Below are positions 1 through 7,198 of a stretch of DNA of 64,000 nucleotides, one piece after another. The notes below the pieces were generated by a model. That model saw only the letters and a program-made list of their open reading frames with translations, had not been told where the DNA came from and made no database searches. Position 1 is the stretch's first letter. Each line of letters opens with the position of its first letter. The stretch is from DASQFI01 sp035633215 (GTDB lineage: Bacteria; Acidobacteriota; Vicinamibacteria; Vicinamibacterales; SCN-69-37). Where the stretch lies: contig DASQFI010000045.1 in NCBI GenBank assembly GCA_035633215.1, positions 1 through 64,000 of the forward strand, given 5' to 3'. A program made the translations under genes and the position numbers.

Positions 1-140
1 GCAGTTGTTCGATTACCTCGAGGTGTTCTATAACCAGCGGCGCCGGCACTCGTCCGTGGGCCGAATGAGCCCGGCGGCCTTCGAACGAAAGATGACTCAA
101 GCAGCGTAACTAAACCGTCCACGGAATCGGATCAATGCCA
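1..140 (+). mobile_element. Right end of an IS3-family insertion sequence
   Basis: Only the terminal 140 bases of the element are in the window. They hold the last codons of its transposase and then a terminal sequence that ends in CA at 139-140 and, read inward on the minus strand, begins TGGCATTGATCCG, the TG...CA layout of IS3-family ends. The adjoining phosphodiesterase gene runs straight into this sequence, which supplies its last 12 codons and stop, so the boundary at 140/141 is an insertion junction. The other end and any target duplication are outside the window. Confidence 0.7.
2..109 (+). CDS. IS3-family transposase OrfB, C-terminal fragment (window edge)
   Basis: The 35 visible residues show the standard OrfB tail: FDYLEVFYNQRRRH, then SVGRMSP and AAFE, matching the YNxxRxHxxLGxxSPxxFE motif that closes the DDE integrase-core domain of IS3-group transposases. 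The stop TAA lies at 107-109. The catalytic Asp and Glu residues are beyond the left edge, so activity cannot be judged. Confidence 0.8.
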   Translation, partial: QLFDYLEVFYNQRRRHSSVGRMSPAAFERKMTQAA

Positions 141-1635
141 AGTCGCCCAAGGTCAGGCCGAGATGCAACAGCCGCTCCTCATCGACGAACATCTGCGCGT
201 TTTCCGGTTCGTAGGATGTAACGAGCTGCTTCGCCTCTGGATCAAACTTCTGGTGCAGCAGCTCTACCACTGCTGGCGCCAGGTGCCGGCGCTCCGGCGG
301 TCCGGAGGGCATGCCATGGTCAGCGGTCACCGCCAGGAGATAATCCTTTCCAACTTTGGCCTCGAGCGTGCCGATGATTCGCGCCAGATTGCGGTCCATT
401 TCGCCCAATGTGAGGCGCAGCTCGTCCGAATCCGGCCCGTAGCGGTGCCCTACGAAATCCGCGCCTTTGTAGTTCAGCAGAAGAAGGTCTGCGACACTGT
501 CTTCGCCCAGCGGCTCGTGCCCGATCATGGCGGTCATCGCGTCGGCTTCGAAGGCGGGGAAGAGCGCCGAACGACGCACCGCCGCAGGCGAATCGATTCT
601 GTGATGCAGCCACTCGCTCTCTGCCGACCACAGCGTGCTCGCGTTGCGATCCTTCAGATAGTCAGGCAGCCGGAAACAGTCGGGGTTCGAGTGCCAGGCA
701 CCCGTCGCCTCGTCGTAACTAACGAGCACGACCGGCGCGCCATTCGGCTGACACGCACCATGGCCGGCGAGCGGCGTCGCCGCTCGGTCGATGCTGCCCT
801 GCGCCAAGACGATCGCGCGGCCTGACGTGGCGAGTTGCCATACGTCTGCAAGCGTCAATGCCATCAGAGCCTGCGGCATCATCCCGGCGAACAGGTCTTG
901 GCGCCGCCGATGGAGGCGATCATAGATGTTGTTGACCGTGACGCCGTGGATACAAGGATCGGTGCCAGTCGCAATCGTCGAGTGTCCAACGGCGGTGTTC
1001 GTAGGCAGAAAGTTGACGTGCGCCTGGCTGAACCACGCAGCGCGCTGGCGTAGCGCGGAAAGCGTCGGCATCACATCGGCGTACCGATCGAAGTAATCGC
1101 GACGCATGCCATCCAGAACGAGCACGAAGACAACGCGCGGTCGAGCAAAGCCAGTCCGCAAGACCGGCAATACTCGGCCTGTCGCCGTCGGGGGCATTGA
1201 CACACCCAGCACAGCCGCAAGCGTTGGCGCAACGTCCTGCTGCACGGCCGGCATCGAGTACACCCCCGTTCTTACTGCCGGGCCCGCAAACATCAGCGGA
1301 ATCGAGACGTCATACGCCCACGGCGAACCGTGCATGTACGCCACGTCCGGGTCCGGCCGCGTGATGAAGTCGCCTTCACGTGGCACGATCAGGAGTTGGC
1401 CCGTTCGTCCGGGAAAGTATGCCCGAGCGAACATTTCTAAGAAGCGCTGGCGCGCCGCAACGGCGGCGGCATCGGCCGGCGCCGTACGTCGGATTTGAGG
1501 CGCGTCGCTCCCAGAAGATCGCTTCACCTGCTGACCCGAAACCGTCGAAGCCATCGCGACCAGGGTCAACATGATGAGGACGGCGCAGCAAGCAGCCAAC
1601 TTCGAGGAGATGACAAGGGTTCGCCACGTCATCAT
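97..1635 (-). pseudogene. Type I phosphodiesterase/alkaline phosphatase family protein, 3' end replaced by IS
   Basis: An exported metal-dependent phosphodiesterase/phosphatase. The ATG at 1635 is chosen because a GAGGGG stretch precedes it at about 6 nt and a signal peptide follows (residues 1-34). The usual core begins near residue 168: VLDG with a metal-ligand Asp at about 175, then PTNTAVGH with the Thr nucleophile near 214, GADFVGH, and TADHG. The segment that normally follows ADHG and carries the last metal His (FPGR, then HGSPWAYD near 102, then DVAPTLAAVLG) lies at the N-terminus instead, so the fold looks circularly permuted. The last 12 codons are IS-derived, so roughly 30 native residues are probably lost. 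It lies just beyond the last attC site, so it could have been a large cassette, but no attC of its own is visible. Confidence 0.65.
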
Positions 1636-1821
1636 GGCGCCCCCCTCACTCCAAACCGAATGACCGTGCTGGGACCAGATCGGACCAGCGCGCAGAGCCT
1701 GCGTCCTGCTCGCAGTGCCCAACCCAATTTCATCTCATCCTCCTGCCACAGTCCGCGTGACATCGTCGCGCAAATATTGATTCAGCCCATTTCATATTCA
1801 CTCTGCTCTCCAACCAGCGCG

Positions 1822-1892
1822 GCCTAACGCCATCGGCATCAGCCGCGGCGCTTCGCTTCGACTGGCGCCGCCGGCTGCATGCCGTGTTAGGC
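1822..1892 (-). other. Integron attC site 1
   Basis: A 71-bp imperfect inverted repeat with outer boxes GCCTAAC (1822-1828) and GTTAGGC (1886-1892), matching RYYYAAC and GTTRRRY. Inner arms (GGCATCAGCCGCGGCGC against GCGCCGCCGGCTGCATGCC) pair with small bulges, as attC bottom strands do. The TAA stop of the upstream cassette gene (methyltransferase, minus strand) lies inside the R'' box at 1887-1889, the classic position for a cassette gene stop. Confidence 0.85.
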
Positions 1893-2568
1893 GGTCATCC
1901 GCTTCTCCGCGTAGAAGAGAGCGAATTTCTCCCAGGTCCAGACTAGTTCAGCAAACCCGAACCCGGTAGCCTTCATACTGGCAAGCTGCCACGACGCCGT
2001 CTCAGGTAAGTCGTTTTCTCGATGATCAGCCAGGACGTGGCCTATGCGTTCTTCTCCCAAGCCTGAGTCCCGCATAAACGCCACCCAACCTTCAAGGAAC
2101 AAGTTTTCGAGAACGGGGTTTCCGGCGATTGTGATATCCGCATATATCAAGCGACCGCTGGCTGACAGACTGTCGTGTATCGAGCGAAATAAGCGTTCCT
2201 TGTCCCGCACATGATGAATCGCGAAGAACGATACGACCAGGTCGAAAGGGCCTGCGGGAAGGGAGACGTTGAGGTCGCCGCTCAGCACGCGAATGCGCCG
2301 ACCGTCCGTGGCACACCGCTGCGAAGCGATCTCCCGCATCTTGTCTGAGAACTCAACCGCCACGTACTCGGCATTGGGATGACTGTCGAGAAACCGTGCT
2401 GCCCACTCGCCGGTGCCGCACCCGAGTTCCAGAACCCGGCCGACGCTGATCGCCCCGGCGTACCGAAGAGCAATCCGCTGAGTCGCGATAACCCGGGATC
2501 ACACGAAGCTTCAAGTCGTCATACTCCGACGCGAGGCGGTCAAACGTATTCCGCACTGGTGAATCCAA
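1887..2568 (-). pseudogene. Class I SAM-dependent methyltransferase in an integron cassette, frameshifted
   Basis: A small-molecule-type methyltransferase split by one frameshift. The first segment starts at TTG 2568, after AAAAGGAG at 9 nt spacing, and gives MDSPVRNTFDRLASEYDDLK and on to VIPGYR. Near 2481-2490 the frame breaks. The next frame continues with motif I (VLELGCGTGEW), then NAEYVAVEFSD, DLVVSFFAIHHV (motif IV/V) and RLIYADI, ending in TAA inside attC site 1. A single-base change near 2486 would rejoin a roughly 227-residue protein. The start lies 22 nt from the attC 2 boundary, as in typical cassettes. Either the cassette is decaying or there is a base-calling error. The substrate is unknown. 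Confidence 0.7.
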
Positions 2569-2589
2569 GAAAGTCTTCTCCTTTTGACC

Positions 2590-2662
2590 GCCTAACGCCT
2601 CGGCGTTGAGCCGCGGCGCTCACGCTTCAGTCAAGCGCCGACGGCTCCAACGCCTGTTAGAC
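2590..2662 (-). other. Integron attC site 2
   Basis: A 73-bp imperfect palindrome bounded by GCCTAAC (2590-2596) and GTTAGAC (2656-2662). The inner arms GGCGTTGAGCCGCGGCGCT and AGCGCCGACGGCTCCAACGCC pair with single-base bulges. It shares clear similarity with attC site 1 (CCTAACGCC, then AGCCGCGGCGCT), as expected of attC sites from one resident chromosomal integron. It separates the methyltransferase cassette from the DUF4242 cassette. Confidence 0.87.
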
Positions 2663-2800
2663 CGCGTATCTTGCTACGGTTCCGAGACCAACCGAAGCCC
2701 GGACGAGTCGGCCGCCCGCGGAGGCAAACGCGCGCAGAGGCACGAAAATCCCGCCGGTCATCTGCAGGCGCATGACCACCGCCAGTTCGAGACGAGTCAC
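2657..2800 (-). CDS. Putative 47-residue cassette ORF ending in attC
   Basis: An unrecognised small ORF from GTG 2800, preceded by GAGGGAAGATCGAG, to TAA 2657-2659. It lies between the DUF4242 gene and attC site 2. The stop codon sits inside the GTCTAAC box, where cassette genes usually end. The translation is hydrophobic in the middle (LAVVMRLQMTGGIFVPLRAF). Coding status rests only on position and start context. It may instead be untranslated 3' sequence of the DUF4242 cassette. Confidence 0.3.
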   Translation of the reverse strand: MTRLELAVVMRLQMTGGIFVPLRAFASAGGRLVRASVGLGTVARYAV

Positions 2801-2851
2801 CTCGATCTTCCCTCGTACGAATCGCCTCGTTGCTGAAATCCAGGGAACAGC

Positions 2852-3115
2852 TCAAGGCGTGAGATCTGCTGCTTCCACGACCCGCGTGTACGGTATCTTG
2901 GCCTGATCGTTGAGTTCCTTTACCGCTTCTGGACTGCGCGCCTCGAACAAACACATACAGCGTGATTCCGAAGGCACAAACGTGCTCCGGATGTACCGTA
3001 CAGGCTTCCCCTCAGCCGTAAACTTTTTCGCTGTGTCGATTGCTGCTTTTTGAGCAGCGGCAAGCTGATCCATCGTGATTCCGGGAAGACTTCGATCGAC
3101 CATGTAAATAGCCAT
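2852..3115 (-). CDS. DUF4242 (SCO4226-type nickel-binding) family protein in an integron cassette
   Basis: An 87-residue cytoplasmic protein, the usual length for DUF4242. Recognisable features are the opening IYMVDRSLPG, the central RYIRSTFVPSESRCMCLFEA (the family's SYV...C.C..A block) and the close IPYTRVVEAADL. Family members are small ferredoxin-like alpha-beta proteins, and one Streptomyces homologue binds nickel; the physiological role is poorly known. The ATG at 3115 has GAGAGGGGC upstream. The gene sits alone in a cassette of about 600 bp between the reduced attC-like hairpin at 3244-3274 and attC site 2, transcribed toward site 2. Confidence 0.7.
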   Translation of the reverse strand: MAIYMVDRSLPGITMDQLAAAQKAAIDTAKKFTAEGKPVRYIRSTFVPSESRCMCLFEARSPEAVKELNDQAKIPYTRVVEAADLTP

Positions 3116-3243
3116 TGCATGCCCCTCTCTGAAGAAACGAATCCTATCCCCGAACCGAGTGAACCGAATCCTTGCCGTCCAGTATGCTCTCTGGAATTTC
3201 AGCCGGACCCAGAAAGATTCGAGTTTTAGCCAGTTGGTCGTTC

Positions 3244-3274
3244 AGCGGTCTAACGTGTATTGGAGTAGACCGCT
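3244..3274 (-). other. Reduced attC-like hairpin (candidate attC site 3)
   Basis: AGCGGTCTA and TAGACCGCT form a perfect 9-bp stem around a 13-nt loop. On the minus strand one side contains GTTAGAC (3255 to 3249), a perfect GTTRRRY core; the partner box is the imperfect GTCTACT. It lies where the boundary between cassettes 1 and 2 is expected, but it lacks the long inner L''/L' arms of sites 1 and 2. It may be a minimal or eroded attC. Confidence 0.45.
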
Positions 3275-3460
3275 CTAGTTCGCCCGCAGCCATCCTCGAT
3301 AGCCTGCGAGCAACAGGTCACGCTCCATGTCGTTGAACGGCCGGATGTTAGCACGCCGGCCGCGGCTGTCGACAAGCTGAGCCGTGGCTGCGAGTTGAGG
3401 CGTTGGCTGCGGGCTCCTGGCGGCTATCCACCACAGGCCGCCGATCCTGTTTGGCGCCAT
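3275..3460 (-). CDS. Putative 61-residue ORF in the first cassette
   Basis: An unrecognised ORF of 61 codons between the integrase stop and the reduced attC-like hairpin. It starts with MAPNRIGGLWWIAARSP and ends RGWLRAN, with the stop abutting the hairpin at 3274. That placement fits a cassette gene. No Shine-Dalgarno-like sequence is obvious, and composition does not clearly favour coding. The ~290-bp stretch holds nothing else that I recognise. Confidence 0.25.
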   Translation of the reverse strand: MAPNRIGGLWWIAARSPQPTPQLAATAQLVDSRGRRANIRPFNDMERDLLLAGYRGWLRAN

Positions 3461-3527
3461 GTCGTTGGCTCACTTGGGCTTTCCCGCGGGTCTGAGGAAC
3501 ACTGCCCGCGATGGCTGCGCGTGCGCC

Positions 3528-3547
3528 GCAGCTAACGCCAGCCCTCA
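3528..3547 (-). other. Candidate attI / first cassette junction
   Basis: Immediately past the integrase stop codon, the minus strand reads GGGCTGGCGTTAGCTGCGG. The GCGTTAGC core resembles the GTT recombination triplet context of attI sites and cassette ends, although GTTAGCT departs from strict GTTRRRY. Its position between the 3' end of intI and the cassettes is where attI lies in integrons with reverse-oriented integrases. Confidence 0.35.
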
Positions 3548-4515
3548 TCAGATCCGATCGATCGGACTCTTCACGCCCAACCCGCCACGATTCAGCACGT
3601 GCGTGTAGATCATCGTCGTGGTCACGTCGGCGTGGCCGAGTAGCTCTTGCACCGTGCGGATGTCGTAGCCGGCTTCAAGGAGGTGCGTTGCGAATGAGTG
3701 GCGAAACGTGTGGCAGGTCACCCGCTTCGTCAATCCCGCCGCGCGACCGGCGTCCGTCACGGCACGCTGGATGACGGACTCGTGCAAGTGATAGCGCGAC
3801 GGCGGCCCGAATCTCGGGTCGCGGCAGATCCGGGTTGCCGGAAACGCAAACTGCCAGCGCCATTCGGTCGGCGCCCCTGGGAACTTTCGCTCCAGCGCGC
3901 CCGGCAACACGACACGGCCGAACCCCGCAGCCAAGTCCGCCCGGTGCACTCGTTGGACATCCTCCAAATGTCGGCGAAGAGAATCGCGCAGCGTCTCCGG
4001 CAACATCACTCGCCGGTCCTTCTGCCCCTTGCCCCGGCGGACGGTGATCTCCCGTCGATCGAAATCGAGATCCTTCACGCGTATCTCGAGACATTCTTGC
4101 AAGCGCAATCCGGCGCCGTACAGGAGAGATGCGACGGTCCCGGCCGTGCCGCTCATCTGTGCCAGCACACGGCGAACCTCGTCGACGCTGAGGACGACCG
4201 GTACGTGGAGGGGAGCCTTCGCACGGGCGCGTGCTCGATGTCTCCCAGTTCGTGGTGTAGCACGTCGCGATACAGAAACATCAGGGCGCTGAACGCCTGG
4301 TTCTGTGTTGAGGCCGCCACTTCGGCGACGGTCGCCAGCGATGTGAGAAACGCCGTGATCTGTGGAGCGCCGAGCTCCATCGGATGTCGCTTGCCGTGAA
4401 AGAGGATGTACCGGCGGATCCAGTGGACGTACGCCTCTTCAGTCCGACGGCTGTAGTGGCGCGCGCGAATCTCCGCGCGCACGCGATCGAGCAGCTTCGG
4501 TGGCTCCTGTGCCAT
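3548..4515 (-). pseudogene. intI: Integron integrase (IntI-type tyrosine recombinase), frameshifted
   Basis: A site-specific recombinase that would exchange cassettes between attI and attC sites. It starts at ATG 4515, six bases after GGAGGG. The N-terminal SAM-like domain (MAQEPPKLLDRVRAEIRARH, YVHWIRRYI) runs to about residue 95. Near 4219-4222 a one-base loss shifts the frame, and the catalytic domain continues with VPVVLSVDEV, GAGLRLQECLEIR (first Arg), HTFRHSFATHLL (HxxR), LLGHADVTTTMIYTH (His, Tyr nucleophile) and VKSPID. The segment FPATRICRDP, then RYHLHESVIQRAV, is the IntI-specific insertion absent from XerC/D and phage integrases. Repaired length is about 322 residues, the family norm. 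All catalytic residues are intact, so inactivation depends only on the shift being real. Confidence 0.85.
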
Positions 4516-4526
4516 CGAATCCCTCC

Positions 4527-4547
4527 GACGACGATGGCATCGTCGTT
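4527..4547 (-). promoter_or_regulatory. Stem-loop next to the intI ribosome-binding site
   Basis: CGACGAT (4529-4535) pairs with ATCGTCG (4539-4545) around a 3-nt loop, with one or two further pairs outward. On the intI transcript it lies directly upstream of the GGAGGG Shine-Dalgarno sequence and could limit ribosome access. This is a structural observation only. Confidence 0.3.
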
Positions 4548-4686
4548 GTCCGGAAGGCAAGGCGTGAGAAGACCTTCATCTGGGAACGCGTCCGCCGGTT
4601 GTGCCCCCCGTGTGCCCCCGAGGACGCTCGTGGCACACCGCACCTCAGCGCCCTCGCTGTAATCGATTGATTGAATTGGTCTTAAA

Positions 4687-4762
4687 TGGTGCCGAGGGGC
4701 AGAATTGAACTGCCGACACCGTGATTTTCAGTCACGTGCTCTACCAACTGAGCTACCTCGGC
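4687..4762 (-). tRNA. tRNA-Phe (GAA)
   Basis: A complete 76-nt cloverleaf with encoded CCA. The acceptor stem GCCGAGG pairs with CCTCGGC. The D-loop contains AGCTCAGTTGGTAGAGCA. The anticodon arm CGTGA-CTGAAAA-TCACG presents GAA, and the T-arm contains GTTCAATTC. The gene reads toward intI, whose start is about 170 bp downstream. No second copy of the tRNA 3' end is visible in the window, so there is no direct evidence that the integron entered through this tRNA. Confidence 0.95.
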
Positions 4763-4837
4763 ACGGCTGGACGCAAATCACGCGCACGAACATCAAAGAA
4801 TAACATGAGGCGATCCGTCAACTCGCGCAGGCTTCAC

Positions 4838-5929
4838 TCAGTCTGAATCTCGACTCTTGACCGCGACGTGCGACCGCGTGATCGTCTCGATCGACGCGCA
4901 TCCGGCGAGCGCCATTGCCAGCTCGAGCTCGGTGCGGAAGATTTCGAGCACCTTTCGGACGCCGGTCTCGCCGTCGGACAGCCCCCACAGATACGCCCGA
5001 CCGATGAGGACGGCCGATGCGCCGACCGCAAGCGCTTTGAACACGTCCGTTCCGCGCCGGACGCCACCGTCGAGCAGCACGGGTACCCGCTTGTCCACTT
5101 GCCGCACGACCTCCGGCAGCGCGTCCATCGTCGCGATCGCGCCGTCGAGCTGCCGCCCGCCGTGGTTCGAGACGACGATGGCGGAGATGCCGTGCTGGAC
5201 GCAGAGCTCGGCGTCCTCGGCCGTGAGCACGCCCTTGATGAGAATCGGCAGGGCAGTGATCGTCCGGAGCCAGTCCACCGACTCCCACGTGAGCGAGTCG
5301 TCGAGCAGCTTGTGCACGTACTCCGTGAAGCTCGACGAGGCGGCCCAGCGCAGCGCGTCCGGGGTGCCGTAGCGCTCCAGGTTGCGAATGCTGACGTCGG
5401 CCGGCAGGGTGAACTTGTTGCGCACGTCGCGCTCGCGCCGGCCGAGCCGCGGCGTGTCGACCGTGAGCACGAGCGCCCGATAGCCGGCCGCCTCGGCGCG
5501 GCGGACGAGGTCGCGCGTGACGTCGCGATCGCGATAGACGTAGAGCTGAAACCAGAGCGGACCGGTTGCCGCCGCTGCGATCTCCTCGAGGGAGCACGAG
5601 GCGATGGTGCTGCTGCACATCAACGTCCCGGCAGCGCCGGCTGCGCGCGCGGCCGCGACCTCGCCGTCGGGATGGCCGAGCCGGTTGAACGCCGTCGGCG
5701 CCAGGGCGACCGGCAGCTTCAGCGGGAAGCCGAGGACAGTCGTCGAGGTGTCCGCCTCCCCGACACCTACGAGCATCCGTGGCCGGATCACCCAGCGGTC
5801 GAACGCGCGGAGATTGTCCGTGACGGTGCGCTCGTCATTGGCGCCGCCCGCGTAGTAGTCGTACGCGGACGGCTCCATGCGCTCACGCGCGAGTTTTTCG
5901 AAATCGGCGACGTTGATGGGATCGGACAC
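4838..5929 (-). CDS. FMN-dependent alpha-hydroxy-acid oxidizing protein
   Basis: A soluble TIM-barrel flavoenzyme that oxidises an L-2-hydroxy acid (lactate, glycolate or a related acid) to the 2-oxo acid. The family signature is complete: YDYYAGGANDE near residue 25, LAPTAF and the CSSTIAS FMN loop, LYVYRDRDVT, LTVDTPRLGRRERD, the IKGVLTAEDAE strand, and the active-site VSNHGGRQLDG with catalytic His and Arg near residues 240-245. At 363 residues it matches glycolate/lactate oxidases rather than the longer lactate monooxygenases. It is followed downstream only by tRNA-Phe and preceded by recA on the same strand. Substrate and electron acceptor cannot be read from the sequence. Confidence 0.88.
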   Translation of the reverse strand: MSDPINVADFEKLARERMEPSAYDYYAGGANDERTVTDNLRAFDRWVIRPRMLVGVGEADTSTTVLGFPLKLPVALAPTAFNRLGHPDGEVAAARAAGAAGTLMCSSTIASCSLEEIAAAATGPLWFQLYVYRDRDVTRDLVRRAEAAGYRALVLTVDTPRLGRRERDVRNKFTLPADVSIRNLERYGTPDALRWAASSSFTEYVHKLLDDSLTWESVDWLRTITALPILIKGVLTAEDAELCVQHGISAIVVSNHGGRQLDGAIATMDALPEVVRQVDKRVPVLLDGGVRRGTDVFKALAVGASAVLIGRAYLWGLSDGETGVRKVLEIFRTELELAMALAGCASIETITRSHVAVKSRDSD

Positions 5930-5949
5930 GCCGCGCGATCTTAGCGCGG

Positions 5950-5992
5950 CTTGGCCTTTGAGCCTCTGAGCCTTTGAGCCTTTGAGCCTTTA
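5950..5992. repeat. Degenerate CCTTTGAG tandem repeat after recA
   Basis: About five copies of an 8-nt unit (GCCTTTGA, with one GCCTCTGA variant) fill the gap between recA and the hydroxy-acid oxidase gene and run into the recA stop codon. It is a single-arm member of the degenerate short-repeat intergenic elements seen elsewhere in the window. Confidence 0.7.
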
Positions 5993-7096
5993 TTCCTGTC
6001 CTGCCGGCAGCCCCATCGCCTTCCGCAGCTTCGCCTCGATCCCCGCCGCCATCTCCGGGTTCTGCTTGAGAAACGCCTTGGCGTTCTCGCGGCCCTGGCC
6101 GAGCCGCTCGCCGCCGTACGAGAACCACGTGCCGCTCTTCTCGATGATGTTGTGCTCGACGCCCTGATCGACCAGATCGCCCTCGCGGGAGATGCCCTCG
6201 CCGTACATCACGTCGAACTCGGCCTCGCGGAAGGGTGGCGCGACCTTGTTCTTGACGATCTTCACACGCGTGCGGCCGCCGACCATCGTGTCGCCGTCCT
6301 TGATAGCGCCGATGCGCCGGATGTCCACGCGCACCGACGAGTAGAACTTCAGCGCGCGTCCGCCGGTCGTCGTCTCGGGGTTGCCGAACATCACGCCGAT
6401 CTTCTCGCGGAGCTGATTGATGAAGATGAGGCAGGTTTTCGACTTCGACACGACGCCGGTGAGCTTGCGCAGGGCCTGCGACATCAGCCGCGCCTGCAGC
6501 CCCATCTGCGCGTCACCCATCTCACCCTCGATTTCGGCGCGCGGCACGAGCGCGGCCACCGAGTCGATGACGAGGACGTCGACGCCGTTGGAGCGGACGA
6601 GGACTTCGGTGATCTCGAGGGCCTGCTCGCCGTTGTCGGGCTGCGAGACCAGGAGATTGTCGAGATCGACGCCGAGCTTCTGCGCGTACTTCGCGTCGAG
6701 CGCGTGCTCCGCGTCGATGAAGGCCGCGACGCCGCCGAGCTTCTGCGCCTGCGCGATCGTCTGCAGGGCCAGCGTCGTCTTGCCTGATGACTCGGGTCCG
6801 AAGATCTCGATGACGCGGCCGCGCGGCAGACCGCCGACGCCGAGCGCCCAGTCGAGGCTGATGGACCCGGTCGAGATCGCGGGAATCGGCGCGATGGCGT
6901 CCTTGCCGCCAAGGCGCATGATCGATCCCTTGCCGAACTGCTTTTCGATCTGGCCGACGGCGATTTCGACGGCCTTCACGCGCTCTTTGTCCTGCCGATC
7001 GTGACTGTCTGTTCTGTCGTGCGGCACGATTCTGTCGATCTTGTCGATCTTGTCGATCTTTTCAATCTTTTCAATGCGTTCAGATGCTGTGGCCAT
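5990..7096 (-). CDS. recA: Recombinase RecA
   Basis: The DNA strand-exchange and SOS coprotease ATPase. ATG 7096 follows AAGGAG at good spacing and gives 368 residues. The core is canonical: QIEKQFGKGSIMRLG, Walker A GPESSGKT, DAEHALD, Walker B LVIDSVAAL, NQLREKIGVMFGNPETTTGG (L2 loop) and the C-terminal KQNPEM. Upstream of the core is an N-terminal extension about 28 residues longer than in E. coli, with IEKIEKIDKIDKIDRI encoded by 9-nt direct repeats followed by an acidic, His-rich stretch. The intergenic region upstream (7097-7240) should contain the promoter; I do not recognise a LexA box there. Confidence 0.97.
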   Translation of the reverse strand: MATASERIEKIEKIDKIDKIDRIVPHDRTDSHDRQDKERVKAVEIAVGQIEKQFGKGSIMRLGGKDAIAPIPAISTGSISLDWALGVGGLPRGRVIEIFGPESSGKTTLALQTIAQAQKLGGVAAFIDAEHALDAKYAQKLGVDLDNLLVSQPDNGEQALEITEVLVRSNGVDVLVIDSVAALVPRAEIEGEMGDAQMGLQARLMSQALRKLTGVVSKSKTCLIFINQLREKIGVMFGNPETTTGGRALKFYSSVRVDIRRIGAIKDGDTMVGGRTRVKIVKNKVAPPFREAEFDVMYGEGISREGDLVDQGVEHNIIEKSGTWFSYGGERLGQGRENAKAFLKQNPEMAAGIEAKLRKAMGLPAGQE

Positions 7097-7198
7097 GGGA
7101 CTCCTTTGCGCGGATCCGCCGAAGGGCGCGACGCGCGCCGGACCGTAGGCGATTCTAGGTTTGTGCCAGCCGAGTGTCAAGCGAAAATGATTCTGCAT

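Noticed and set aside
2606..2836. 76-codon plus-strand open frame over attC site 2
   Set aside because: It crosses the attC palindrome against cassette orientation and has no family resemblance.
3347..3356. GTTAGCACGC as another attC core
   Set aside because: GTTAGCA does not fit GTTRRRY and has no paired RYYYAAC box at a suitable distance.
4516..4763. Phage or genomic-island att site at tRNA-Phe
   Set aside because: The recombinase next to the tRNA is IntI-type, and no duplicated tRNA 3' end was found in the window.
4868..5944. 358-codon open frame antisense to the hydroxy-acid oxidase gene
   Set aside because: It is the reverse-strand shadow of a clear FMN enzyme; the Arg/Pro-rich product matches no family and has no ribosome site.
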